From contig WTPW01000080.1 of assembly GCA_009809945.1 (NCBI GenBank), forward strand, positions 126,505 through 190,504: 64,000 nt of DNA, written 5' to 3'. Made by a program: the position numbers and the translations under genes. This DNA is from Gigaspora margarita (Eukaryota; Glomeromycota; Glomeromycetes; Diversisporales; Gigasporaceae). Of the stretch, positions 1-10,147 are shown in pieces. How positions within the stretch are numbered: position 1 is the stretch's first letter; the number at the start of each line of letters is the position of its first letter. Under the pieces are notes generated by a model. The model saw only the letters and a list, made by a program, of their open reading frames with translations, was not told the DNA's origin and ran no database searches.

Positions 1-109
1 TTTTTTTTTTTTTTTTATCGGAAAACGCAGATGACCAAAATACTCGTCGCGAAAGAATCTAAAACAAATAAAGCATCGCATTAGTGCAATGAGCGCGAGA
101 ATTAATTAA

Positions 110-245
110 ACTATAGTCAGTGTTGTCACTGGAAGGTCACTGGAAGGCCACTGGAAGAAAATTAATTGTCACTGGAACTTAAAGTTCTAGTGACACTATT
201 AATTTTCTTCCAGTGGACCTTCCAGTGACAACATTGACTAAAGTA
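110..245. repeat. Small foldback (inverted repeat)
   Basis: Two arms of about 65-70 bases face each other around position 182. Both contain the run GTCACTGGAAGG and the run CTGGAAGAAAATTAAT. The left arm has one extra ACTGGAAGG unit. This is a typical miniature foldback element or its remnant. No coding capacity and no clear target duplication were found. Confidence 0.75.
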
Positions 246-960
246 GTATTAATGCTAAGTTTGGGCAATGTTCAAGTAGCTTAAAAAATTGCAAATATAT
301 TAACACTGTAATCCCATTATGGCTGTATGTAACCACGTATAATCAATTTTATAGCAATTTTGCAATGAATTACGATCTTATAAGAAATTATTATACTGGG
401 ACACCAAGATTTTTTAGTACAGTACGTATATACGAGAAAACGAACTTACACATAAACACATGGTAAAAGGCACAATGACACCACATTAATGTGCCCTTTT
501 ATGGGTTCTGCACAAAAATTTTTCATGAAATTTTGCATAGTTATACCCTTCTGCCGATATTTCAATAGCTATTAATGATCGAGTTATTAGCTTAAAATAA
601 AAAAAAAAAAAAAACGCAAAATAAATAAAAATAAAACTAAATAAAAAGTGTTACATTTTGTATTTTTTAATCACATCATTGGATGATTCCAAGTTATAAG
701 AATAAATTTAACGATACATAACATATATATATTTGTGAACTAGACAATAATTATAGTTAAAAATAATTAATTTTTTTTATGGCAAATTTAAAATTATATA
801 TCATAGACTCTGTATATGAATGTTTTAATTTCACGATCTCTAACCCATGGTCACGGCTTTTGAATTCTTTAAACGTTCAATCTCAATACTAAACCTATTT
901 ATGAATTTTTATAAAAAACTTCAATATATAAAAAATTAAAGCTTTTTGTTGAATTCAGAA
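246..960. other. AT-rich stretch without a recognisable gene
   Basis: Nothing could be identified apart from an A-run near 600-614. No conserved ORF, RNA gene or terminal repeat is visible. Confidence 0.5.
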
Positions 961-1135
961 AGTGTCGGCCATTGATTTACATAGTCTTTTATAAAATTTT
1001 CATCATTACCACCAGGCGTAGGTTTAAAGAAGCGAAGCAAATTTCCAAGGATGAAAGAATTTCAATTTACTCTTGAGGAATTAAATCTCTAACGTTTCCA
1101 AGAATGCGTGTTGATATTTGAATTAATTCCATATG
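961..1135 (-). pseudogene. Relic of an RNF213-like C-terminal region, copy A
   Basis: Read on the minus strand, the segment gives broken frames containing GGNDENFIKDYVNQW. This matches GGNGESFIKDYVNQW in the longer relic at 3738-4760, and is preceded by remnants of the same ILGDIRDLIPQE region. It carries several stops and frame changes and is only a fragment. The near-identical second copy at 1612-1832 shows that this segment was duplicated locally. It is not expected to be functional. Confidence 0.6.
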
Positions 1136-1284
1136 GACCAATTAATAATTCTGTTTGTTCACGTGGAATAACGATTAGATATATCCACATTGACGTACCT
1201 GGAAAATAAAATTTTGATTACTTTAATGCTAAATAACTTACTGTGTGTCTTCCGCCTCGTAACCATGGCACTTAAACTTAATGA

Positions 1285-1600
1285 TTCAATATCGGAAACG
1301 GGCGTCAAAATAAACGAATCGAATTGGAAACGGTTGTAAAATCGGAAACAGGTGGCAAAATGAACGATTCGAATCGGAAACGGTTGTACAAATGAACGAA
1401 TCGGAATGTTCGAATGTTTTTTCTAATAAAGCTTGAACGCAATGAAGTATCGATCGAACCACCTCGGAATTTTAATAGAAACGGTTGTCAACGAAAAAAA
1501 CGAATCAGAAAAATTATCGAATCGGAAACGGTTATCAAAATAAGCGAATCGAAAAGAACGGAAAAATTATCAAATCGGAAACGGGAACGGTTGAAATTCA
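1285..1600. repeat. Degenerate tandem motif GAATCGGAAACGGTTG
   Basis: The motif (A)ATCGGAAACGGTTGT followed by CAAAATGAACGAATCG recurs about every 30-60 bases here. Further copies lie at 2030-2165, 2720-2745 and 3315-3370, always between the RNF213-like relics. It resembles the sub-terminal repeats of a DNA transposon or a decayed minisatellite. No terminal inverted repeat could be tied to it. Confidence 0.55.
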
Positions 1601-1611
1601 TGATTTTTGTT

Positions 1612-1832
1612 GAGTTCAGAAAGTGGCGGCCATTGATTTACATAGTCTTTTATAAACTTTTCATCATTACCACCAGGTGTAGTAGGTTTAATGAAGCAAA
1701 GCAAAATTTCCAAGGATGAAAGAATTTCAATTTACTCTTGAGGAATTAAATCTCTAACGTCTCCAAGAATACGCGTTGATATTTGAATTAATTCCATATG
1801 GATAATTAATAATTCTGTTTGTTCACGTGGAG
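1612..1832 (-). pseudogene. Relic of an RNF213-like C-terminal region, copy B
   Basis: This is a direct repeat of 961-1135 with about 90% visual identity. It includes the stretches encoding FIKDYVNQW and the upstream LIPQE-type region. It differs by small indels and is broken in all frames. The paired copies suggest segmental duplication before or during decay. Confidence 0.6.
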
Positions 1833-2169
1833 TTTGAATTCAAATCCCTAAACGTCTTCAGGAAAAAAATGTAATAGTTGCGCGGATAATCTAATTAATG
1901 TATGAACGATTAGATATAACCACATTGACGTGAGTACTAGAAAATAAAATTTTGGTAATAATTCCAAACTCAATTACGTTAATGCTAAATAACTTACCGT
2001 GTGTCTTCCACCTCGTAACCACGGCACTTCGAATCGAATCGGAAACAGGCGTCAAAATGAACGAATCGGTACGGAACCGCAATGAAAGTATCGATCGAAC
2101 ACTTCGGAATTTTTAACGAAACGGTTGTCAAATAAACGAAAAGACCGAATCGGAAAAAGTATCGAGTTA

Positions 2170-2700
2170 TCAAGTCCAGATTATGTTTCTCAAAGCAGAA
2201 TTAATTATTTAATTTGGGTGAAGAAAATTCGCAGAAACAGTTCAATTAATTGCATCTTTAAGTCTTGAAAATTATCGATCTTATAAGCGGAAAGGATCCT
2301 TTTGCGAATGAAGATGTGTAATAAAGATGTTGCCTGCTTCGGAATTATATTCGACAGAAACATCACGTTGATCCAAGAGACCACGAGTATAATACACGTG
2401 TTCGTTGAGTTTGTTTGCATCATTTTTAAGACGTTTTCCAATATTAACTTTTCGCTCGCCTCAATAAATGCGTCATATTTGAATTTATGAGCATTTTCAA
2501 ACATCTGTAAATGAGTATCGACTTTTTCTTTAAATATAGAATATTCTTGATCGAGAACTTCACGTGCAGATTTATCTTCAGGTGTTTCAGTATTCCATGA
2601 AGCTTTGGATGCTATAAAATCTTTTGATTCTTTAAGAGAAGTGTCAATAAATTTACGAGAATCTTTTATGTTTTTTTCTAATCAAGCTTGAGCCGCAATG
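2170..2700 (-). pseudogene. Charged-region relic linked to the RNF213-like fragments, copy 1
   Basis: On the minus strand, broken frames read in order: an acidic/lysine-rich segment with SKASWNTETPEDKSARE, then a helical segment HLQMFENAHKFKYDAFIEAS, then NKLNEHVYYTRGLLDQRDVS, then a short conserved tail. The order is repeated at 2745-3310, and its tail at 3355-3515 and 4855-5010. The charged, alanine-rich part looks like a coiled coil. I do not recognise the domain. Its proximity to the RNF213-like C-terminal relic suggests it belonged to the same gene family. Frameshifts are obvious. Confidence 0.5.
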
Positions 2701-2744
2701 AAGTATCAATCGTACCACCTCGAATTTTTAACGGAAACGGTTGT

Positions 2745-3310
2745 GGAGTCCAGATTATTGTTTCTCAAAGCAGGATTAATTATTTTAATTTGGGTGAAGT
2801 AAAATTCTCAGAAACGGTTCATCTTCTGTCTTGATAATTATCGATCTTATAAGCGGAAAGGATCTTTTTGCGAATGAAGATGTGGCTAAATAGATGTTGC
2901 CTGCTTCGGAATTATATTAGACAGAAACAGCACGCTGATCCAAGAGACCACGAGTATAATACACGTGTTCGTTGAGTTTGTTTGCATCATTTTAAGATTA
3001 GATTGACGTTTTTCAATATTATCTCTGCGTTCTTTGTCAGCTAACTTTTCGCTCAATAAATGCGTCATATTTGAATTTATGAACATTTTAAAACATCTGT
3101 AAATGAGTATCAACTTTTTTTTTAAATACAGAATATTCTTGATCGAGAACTTTCACGTGCAGATTTATCTTCAGGTGTTTTAATATTCCATGAAGCTTTG
3201 GATGCTATAAATCTTTTGATTCTTTAAGAGAAGTGTCAATAAATTTACGAGAATCTTTATATGTTTTTTCTAATCAAGCTTGAACCACAATGAAGTATTG
3301 ATCGTACACC
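2745..3310 (-). pseudogene. Charged-region relic, copy 2
   Basis: A direct repeat of 2170-2700 in the same order and orientation, with its own set of indels (for example GLLDQRAVS in place of GLLDQRDVS). Stops interrupt every frame. The 5' end carries the remnant KDSRKFIDTSLKESKD. This is duplicated decayed coding DNA, not an active gene. Confidence 0.5.
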
Positions 3311-3354
3311 TCGAATTTTTAACGGAAACGGTTGTAAAATAAACGAAAAGATCG

Positions 3355-3640
3355 AATCGGAAAAATTATCGAGTTATCGAGTCCAGATTATGTTTCTCAA
3401 AGCAGAATTAATTATTTAATTTGGGTGAAGAAAAATTCGCAGAAACGGTTCAATCAATTGCATCTTAAGTCTTGATAATTATCGATCTTATAAGCGAAAA
3501 GGATCCTCCTTGGAGTTGGGATCCAGGAGTAGGTAGCCCCGTAGCCTCCGGGTTGTTTAATTGGCTTTGTATTTGTTGTTCCCGTGAAGATACCACTTGC
3601 TTATGATACTATATAAAAAAATTTAATATTAAATAAATAA
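3355..3640 (-). pseudogene. Tail of charged-region relic (copy 3) and a Pro/Gln-rich exon remnant
   Basis: 3355-3515 repeats the end of copies 1 and 2. It is followed leftward in coding order by 3516-3600, which is noticeably more GC-rich. On the minus strand that piece reads QVVSSREQQIQSQLNNPEA and then a proline/glycine-rich stretch. I cannot assign it. The composition change suggests a real former exon or a separate insertion. Confidence 0.35.
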
Positions 3641-3737
3641 TTAAAAAAAAAATTGAAGATCTATAGTGAATAATAAATAATTACCTCAATCTGATCAATA
3701 ACAAACTTATATGCTTCAAATGCTTGATTAACAAACA

Positions 3738-4760
3738 ATCTGGGAATGACTCATCCAAATCTTCTAATTCAGAAATTGCGAGCGGCCGAAAGTGCAGTGA
3801 TGGTTCACAAATATAAAGATAAAGAGGGTCGGTCTCTCTTCGATTTTCGGGTTTAAAAACCTATAAATAAATCTTTTTAGTGCTGTGACAAAACCTTCAG
3901 CAGAGAATTTTACGATTTTTCCATTAACAATTGTTGCTGGTTGTTTAGTTTCAAAATCTATGAGATTTTCTATTTTTTCTCGCTGTTTAAGCGTAAGCTC
4001 TTCTTTGTGTATTTCATGACTATAATCAATTGTTAAATTTGCTACTTGTCCTTCTATTAATTCATACAAGGAAACTACGTGCTTAAGTTTCAGAAGTCGG
4101 TTCAGCAAGTTACGAAATTCATGATTTTCGATAAGTCCAGAAAGTTTCAACCATTGGTTTACATAGTCTTTTATAAAACTTTCACCATTGCCACCATGTG
4201 TCCGTTTAATAAAACAAAGCAAAATTTCCGAAGACGAAAGAATTTCTGATGGATTATCAAATGTATCCATACTGATTGGTTTGAAGGCATATGAAAAATT
4301 TGTTGCTAAGGTGGAATTTGTTCTTGAGGAATTAAATCTCTAATATCTCCAAGAATATGTGGTGATACTTGAATTAATTCCATATGGTATGAAAATGGTG
4401 GCAGGTAAAATGAAGTTTCGTCTACTGTATCTATATATACCTTTTCAAATAAAAGTTGTCGAGCAAGTTCAACTTCTATTTTTTGTAAATCATAAGTTAC
4501 ATCAAGGCCACATCCAATTCCTAAATTTCTTTGACTAAATATGTCTCAAGAGAATGAATTATAGGATTGTCTAAATTCATGTAATTATTAATTTCTTCAA
4601 GATGTACGTCACCATCATCAACACCAATTATGCCATCGAATGAAATTGGCAATGTATAGTCATCTTGAAGTGTTTGATCCCACATACAATAAACAAATTC
4701 TTTAAGAAAAGCGATTGTTGATATACGTTTAATGTTCGAATGTTTTTTCTAATAAAGTTT
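3738..4760 (-). pseudogene. RNF213-like E3 ubiquitin ligase, C-terminal domain relic
   Basis: The longest surviving piece of this family. A 168-codon frame (3764-4270) reads SSEILLCFIKRTHGGNGESF, then FIKDYVNQWLKLSG, LKHVVSLYELIEGQVANL and a final PTLFIFI. Upstream pieces (4290-4755) continue with YDLQKIEVELARQLLFEK and PHILGDIRDLIPQE in other frames. The order (a 'YDLxKIE' helix, a 'vL..v...l.f....GGd' helix, then 'LKH.vaLy.l.e') matches the C-terminal domain that follows the RING in vertebrate RNF213. RNF213 is a giant AAA+ E3 ligase. Only this C-terminal piece is present; no AAA+ or RING was seen. Frameshifts and an in-frame TAG make it a pseudogene. The family call rests on remembered motif order, so it is moderate. 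Confidence 0.5.
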
Positions 4761-5010
4761 GAACCGCATGCCTAAAGTATATAGTGCCACCTCTGGAATA
4801 TTCATATCAGCAAAGAACTCTTTCTGAAGAATATCGCAATAGAGGAGTCCAGATTATTGTTTTTTAAAGCAGAATTAATTACTTTAATCGAGATGAAGCT
4901 TGTAAAATTTCCCTTTGATCTTGCAAAATTCGTAGAAATGGTTTATTAATTGCATCAAAATATCTTGGTAATTATCGATGCCATAAACTGAGAAGGAAAA
5001 ATGTTGTTAT
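4761..5010 (-). pseudogene. Tail of charged-region relic, copy 4
   Basis: The minus strand reads DAINKPFLRILQDQREILQA before a stop, with adjoining non-coding decay. The same tail closes the copies at 2170, 2745 and 3355. It is fused directly upstream of the RNF213-like relic, which supports the idea that both derive from one gene. Confidence 0.45.
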
Positions 5011-5183
5011 AAAGATGTAGCCTAACCAATGAATCCAATGGGATGGTGTCAAGACACCTCATTATAAATATTCTTTGCAAATATAGGTTTTGCTCGTTTT
5101 TTTCAAGCTTGGATAGAATGTTTAATACATGGTCGAAAATTTTTTAGATAAAACATTTTGCTCATCAGAATCTTCCCCGATTT

Positions 5184-5870
5184 TCAATATTTGTTAGCGG
5201 TATTAATTTTGATGATACAATATCGTTGCAAATGCGTAACAATTGATATAATCTTAGCATTAAATGATAAAATCTCGACAGCTTCATGTTGGCATTGATC
5301 TAATTGAGGCTCACTGCCTTTTTTCGCAAATTTATCTAACATCAACATTTTTATAACTTTATCGACAAGAAATTCCTCAAATGAAACATCTGGCCTCGTA
5401 TGGAGAACGTAGTCCCACAATATCACACCTAAGCTGTATATATCGGATCCTTCATTATATTAAATGCTATGGTATACAGCAAGCAAAATTTGACGTATTG
5501 GTTGCGTAAGTTAAACATCTGGAAATCCCCAAATCAGAAATCTATTATTTTTTGTTCTTTGAATACTATAAATAATAAAATTGTAAATATTAGAATACAA
5601 TAATTTAAGCTAATTGCGTTAAATCATATAAATATGTTATATAAATCAATAATTACAAGTTCTCTATGTACAACATCAACTGAATGCATGTGCCTATTTG
5701 CATCGGCAAGTTGATGTGCTAGATGAAGCTTATCAAACCAACTAAAATTTTGGGTTGCCTTTAATTAATTTCTTAGAGTACCCACTGTCTGCAAATTCTA
5801 AAACTAGTGCATAACTAAGCTTACTGTCAAAGTGTGAGACTAGTTGATTATTTTAGTTACGTCCTATATA
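5184..5870 (-). pseudogene. Protein kinase domain relic
   Basis: In coding order, a first piece (5870-5650) reads LSYALVLEFADSG (subdomain V hinge) and then HQLADANRHMHSVDVVHREL, corresponding to the catalytic-loop region, where HRD is HRE. After an AT-rich gap that looks like a small intron (about 5556-5650), a second piece reads ISDLGIS at the DFG position, then NEGSDIYSLGVILWDYVL (subdomain IX) and TRPDVSFEEFLVDKVI. Subdomains I-IV are not visible. The HRD aspartate is replaced and several frames are broken, so it is not catalytically competent as read. It resembles the tyrosine-kinase-like families that are expanded in soil fungi. The 20.7-kb element starting at 5909 lies just beyond its 5' side. 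Confidence 0.65.
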
Positions 5871-5900
5871 AAAAACCAGTTTAAGTGATATTTGAGAGTG

Positions 5901-5908
5901 ATCATCCG
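5901..5908. repeat. Left 8-bp target duplication of the 20.7-kb element
   Basis: ATCATCCG sits immediately outside the inverted end TAGTGTTCAGATCTG. The identical octamer follows the opposite end at 26655-26662. Confidence 0.8.
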
Positions 5909-6045
5909 TAGTGTTCAGATCTGCTAAAATTTTTATCCGGATTATCCGGATAATACAGATAACAGATAACGAGTTTATTCAACAGATAATTTATCCGGAT
6001 AATTACTTTAAGTTCGGATAATTATCTATAGATTATCTGTATTAA
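5909..6045. repeat. Left terminal and sub-terminal repeats of the large element
   Basis: After the terminal TAGTGTTCAGATCTG come clustered palindromic motifs: ATCCGGATTATCCGGATAAT, CAGATAACAGATAA, then TTATCCGGATAATTA. The same motif class is found at the right terminus (26560-26654) and once internally at 11505-11560. Clustered short palindromes near the ends are typical transposase-binding sub-terminal repeats. Confidence 0.65.
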
Positions 6046-6535
6046 TACCCTTTATGCGATTGCTCATAATAAATACTTTTAGCTATGACTTTGACATATC
6101 GTATGTACAATACATACATTTATGCAGTATTATTAATTCCTCCAATTTATTTTTTTTATTTTATTTTTTTTTTTACATTTTTCTTCCTAATCCTGTGGCG
6201 TTTATGAATTACAGTGATGTGCGTAATATCTTAATTTGAGACTAATTGAGTAAAGATAAGAATCTCGTTTTTTTATTTTTATTTTTTTTTATTACTAGGA
6301 AAATGTAAAACGTTAAAGTCCGGAGCATAAATCAGACTATATAATTTTTTTACGGGATCATCCGCATTATCGGGCTGATCCGTGTTTATCTGTTTATATG
6401 TTTTGAAATGCTGATTGGCTCAATATCATGTGAGCGGAACCCGACACACACTCATAGTCGGACATTCGTTTGATTGGCTGACGTAAATCAATTGCTTGGG
6501 TAACTTATTTATACACTTTAAAGTACTTTTTAAGA

Positions 6536-6898
6536 ACTTGATGTTTCACTAAGTAAAAATCACCGCAAAAGCCATTTTTCGTTTTGGCAGAGTGTCTATA
6601 TTCTCTAGGCAAAAATAATCAAAAATAATCAGTAACCCCAAGAACTTCACTTAGAAGTGAACTTCTCTATATATTATATAATAGTCCTTATATATAAGCA
6701 CTATATATGCCCGAATTCCAAAAAAAAGGTCCACTAAAAGGCGAACAAGAGGCTCTACTGTAAGTTTTGGTAAAAAGCTTTGCATTTACCATTTACTTAT
6801 GCTAATAATAGATCTAAATATCATCTTCTTTTATATTAGAGATTACTTCGTTGGATCTTTAGATCTCGTTGCATTCTTACGAATCAATATGATATTGC

Positions 6899-6931
<33 letters not shown>

Positions 6932-7398
6932 ATTTAATTTAATTTAATTATTTTATTTTATTTATATATAAGCGTTATACTGTATATCTGAATTCCAAAA
7001 AATGGTCCACTAAAAGGCAAACAAGAGGCTCTACTGTAAGTTTTGATGAAAGAGATTACTTCGTTAGATCTTTAGATCTCGTTGCATTCTTATGAATTAA
7101 TATGCGAAATTAATATATTGCATTTCATTTTTTTTTTAAATTAATTTAGTATAATTAATTTAATTTATATTTTACTTTATTTTACAGAAATTACTTCGTC
7201 AGTCAGATTTTAGATCTCGTTGCATTCTTACACACAAACCAATATGCGAAATTAATATATTGTATTTTATTTTTTAATTTAATTTAATTTAATTTAATTT
7301 ATTTTGTAATTTATTATTTATTTATTTTGTAATTTAATAAAATTATTATAATAAAGATTCAAAATTTTAATATAATACAAATTATTAATGTTTTATAT
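6536..7398. repeat. Three partial direct repeats with an intron-like difference
   Basis: The block GGTCCACTAAAAGGCRAACA, then AGAGGCTCTACT|GTAAGTTTT, then AGATTACTTCGTTNGATC and CTCGTTGCATTCTTA occurs at 6735-6895 and 6995-7095. Its second half appears again at 7190-7245. In the first copy a stretch of about 65 bases starting GTAAGT and ending TTATATTAG separates the halves; in the second this stretch is reduced to about 13 bases. (AATTT)n microsatellites and a T-run (6901-6925) separate the copies. No long ORF is present. It may be duplicated 5' exon material or untranslated sequence. Confidence 0.55.
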
Positions 7399-9893
7399 TT
7401 ATTGACTTTGAAATTTTTGTAATGCCTGCTCTAATAAAAGTGCTCTATAATTTACGGGTTCAACTTCTTCATCGTCATCACAAGGAGTATTTTTTTCCAA
7501 TTCTTCAATTACTTTCTTTCCCTTATTTTTCTTCTTTCCATTATCGAGATTTTGCAGCCTTTCTAGTAAGGACTGAACGTGTGCATCAATGCCGTCTTGT
7601 AAGAATGAGAGGCAGTGCATGCATTTAGATCCATTGTGGTCATAACAAAATTTATGATACGTATGACCACAGGCTAGAACTTCAATCGTTCCTATATTAA
7701 CAGAAAAAGAAAGACAGTTAGATGCATCACAGTAGCGAGATGAATTTGGTTTATACAAAGTATTAAACCCCAAAGGAAGGTGGTATAGTTGCGCTTCTGG
7801 CATCTTCATCGCAATTAATGGAATAGTTTCAACATTTTCATCGCGTTTTCTTTTGGAAGATAAACCTGTTTGTAAAGGAAGGGATATTAATGAATTATGA
7901 TGATAAAAACGTAAATAAATTTCAGAAAAACATTGTAAAAGAAAACAAGCGCTTTTTTTAGTCAATGCTGTTATATCTTGCGCCGAATACTCCTGCGTTG
8001 CCCAACTAGATGTACGTGCGAAATTTTCTCTAAACCCATTAATATTAGTATGTAGTTGATTAATATAATGCCCGTATTTAATTATTTGCTCTGCTTCGGT
8101 GTGCTTCTGTGTGCCTCTACGCAGAAAGCTATGAAATATCTCAACTGTTGAATTCGAAAATTTTGGAAGTTCGTTCTTGATTGTATCTAGAATTGGATGG
8201 TTATTTAATTCCCAATAAAATATGTCAGAAAGAAACATTAGTGGCGCCTTTGTGTAATTTTTGCGTTGAAATTTAAGAAACACAGTTCAAACCCGAAAAC
8301 AAGACTCAAAATATGAGTCAAAGTCGCCAGAACGGAAGAATACAGCGTAAATATCCAGCACAAGTGGAATCATATTATCAAGAAGATCCTTGAGTGCAAG
8401 ATATTCAGCATCCTTACACAAAGATCCAAATTTTGCTTCAACGGTCAAAGCAATCTCTTGCCAGGCACTACGGGAAATCTCCAAAAGAAGATTAATTCGC
8501 CATGGCTTGGGGTTTTGTGCAAGGGGCTTCCGTTCTCCATAGATATACTTATACATAGCAGAAAAAAAAGGCCGATACTGAAGAAATACTAGTTCTCGAC
8601 TATTCAACGAAATGTGAAGAGGACCTATTATAGGAAGAAAGATAATATTTTGTTAGTAATATTTGATAATTCTTGATGTAACAAATAACGCGAAATGGCT
8701 GTTCGAAGATGTATTTGCCCAGGCCAATCAGCAACAACAGGTATAACATTTCCACTCTCTATATATTGTTGCATAGACGGAACACTTGCAACGGCATTGA
8801 TTGCTTTAATATATGCATCGGTGGTGTGGAGGTCACTTTTTTGTAAATCTATAAGAATGGTGTCTTTCATGGAACGTGCACTTCGTTTTTCCTTCAACCT
8901 AGTATCATAATTATGTGTAGTTAGTTCTTCCATTCTTGTGTTATCATCTACTACTTGAAAACCCCAACGGCGATTATGTGAAAAACCAAAAAACTTCATA
9001 AACTTATTCGCAATGTTTATTTTAATTAATTCGGCATCAACTAAAAGAGGGTTGTGAATATTTATTTTCGAAACTGCCTGTTGTATCACAATTGGATTCA
9101 TTAAAATTGTTGCCAGGTGTGCAGCATCCAATGTAGTAGTTGTATTTGGCATTCTTTTTGTATAGATGCTATGACAATCGTCGATATTTAAGACCATTGC
9201 ACTTTCCATATATTGTGCAAGTGCTGAATCAACAGTGCTGGCATGTTTTTCAGATATGGTTGTTTTATGCCGAAAAACTGTACGAGACGTCGTTGCTACA
9301 CCTAAATCGGCAAGAGTATCTATAGAAGAATTAGATGCACCAACAGAATCCAAATATATTGCCACATCACTCTTCATATTATTTACAAACTTGTTTCGAA
9401 TTCCACAAAGAAAATAACAGGCGAATAAAAGCTGCTTTTTTATTTGTATCTGTGATTCTTTACTTTTAGAAAGTGGGTTAGACGATAAATACAATTCTTT
9501 AAAAAACAATTTTAATCTCTTATTTTTCTGTTCCATAGTTGTCTTGAATTCGTCAAATGAATATATTAGCTTTTTTTCTTTAACCTCTCGCTCGTATAAA
9601 ATATTCGTTAACGACTCTATTGCTTGAGAAAAAGACAAAATAGAGTTAGTATCTTCAACTTCAATTTCAGCATCAACAGACCTGATTTCTTCAGAATGCT
9701 CTTTAAATTCAATTGATTTGTTTACGGCAATGCCATTATAACAGTTTGAGCAAACTGTATCACCTAATCGAAGATAACTTGGTAAAGTATGGTTAGATCG
9801 GGCTTTAGAAAGAAAACTTTCAGAAACCCTTCTCCATTGAGTTGAAGCTTTTCAGCAAATAGTAATAACACACGGTCCAGTAAGTTGCGGCAT
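7399..9893 (-). pseudogene. DDE-type transposase-like protein with C-terminal RING, broken
   Basis: About 831 codons from ATG at 9893 to the stop at 7399, interrupted by two in-frame TGA codons (9852-9854 and 8287-8289) and one one-base frameshift near 8625. N-terminal: GPCVIT.C and LGDTVCSNCYNG, probable zinc ligands. Central: MVLNIDDCHSIYTKRMPN, then VIPVVADWPGQIHLRTAI, GPLHISLNSRE and STVEIFHSFLRRGT, which together look like spaced D, D and E of an RNase H-fold transposase. C-terminal: C-x4-C, then ACGHTYHKFC and C-x2-C, a RING-like zinc site, followed by a lysine-rich and an acidic tail. Flanking inverted repeats support a transposon origin. I do not know an established family name; relation to fungal DUF6589-like proteins is possible but unconfirmed. 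Confidence 0.6.
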
Positions 9894-10147
9894 ATTTCCC
9901 TTCGATAAATGCTTTTAACACTTTAGAAGCTAAAAAGTCAAAAGTTGAATAAAGTACTTTAAACTGTATAATTACGTATAAATTATACAATTGATCAAAT
10001 GATAATTTGATTGGTTAATTATTACGGAGACTCACGGGTAGATCTACAAAAATTAACCAATCAGATGAATGTCTCCCTATGAGACACACACAAATTTTGG
10101 TCTATTGCTCCCCCAGTAAGTCCTCCGCTACACTCCGGACAATTAAG

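Larger units (their letters stand above)
6312..10147. mobile_element. Element with long degenerate inverted repeats around a DDE/RING gene
   Basis: The left flank (6312-6535) and the right flank (9948-10147) are related as inverted repeats. Matching pieces occur in the same order: CTCCGGAC at the outer edges, GAATGTC..CTATGAG with a CCAATCA beside it, and AAAGTACTTTAAA..GTATAA at the inner edges. The arms are about 200 bases and have diverged. The single gene inside (7399-9893, minus) has transposase-like acidic motifs. No perfect target duplication was found. The element lies within the larger 5909-26654 interval, so it was probably a later insertion. Confidence 0.55.

Noticed and set aside
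6054-6239. Small Phe-rich plus-strand ORF
   Set aside because: T-run driven and lies in non-coding sequence between element ends.
8628-8660. Intron explaining the frame change near 8625 (TTTCTTCCTATAATAG looks like an acceptor)
   Set aside because: Protein continuity KILSF-LPIIGPLHISLN across the point needs only one base; an intron would remove conserved residues.
7399-9893. Genetic recoding of TGA as a sense codon
   Set aside because: TAG, TAA and frameshifts also occur in neighbouring genes, so ordinary decay explains the TGAs better.
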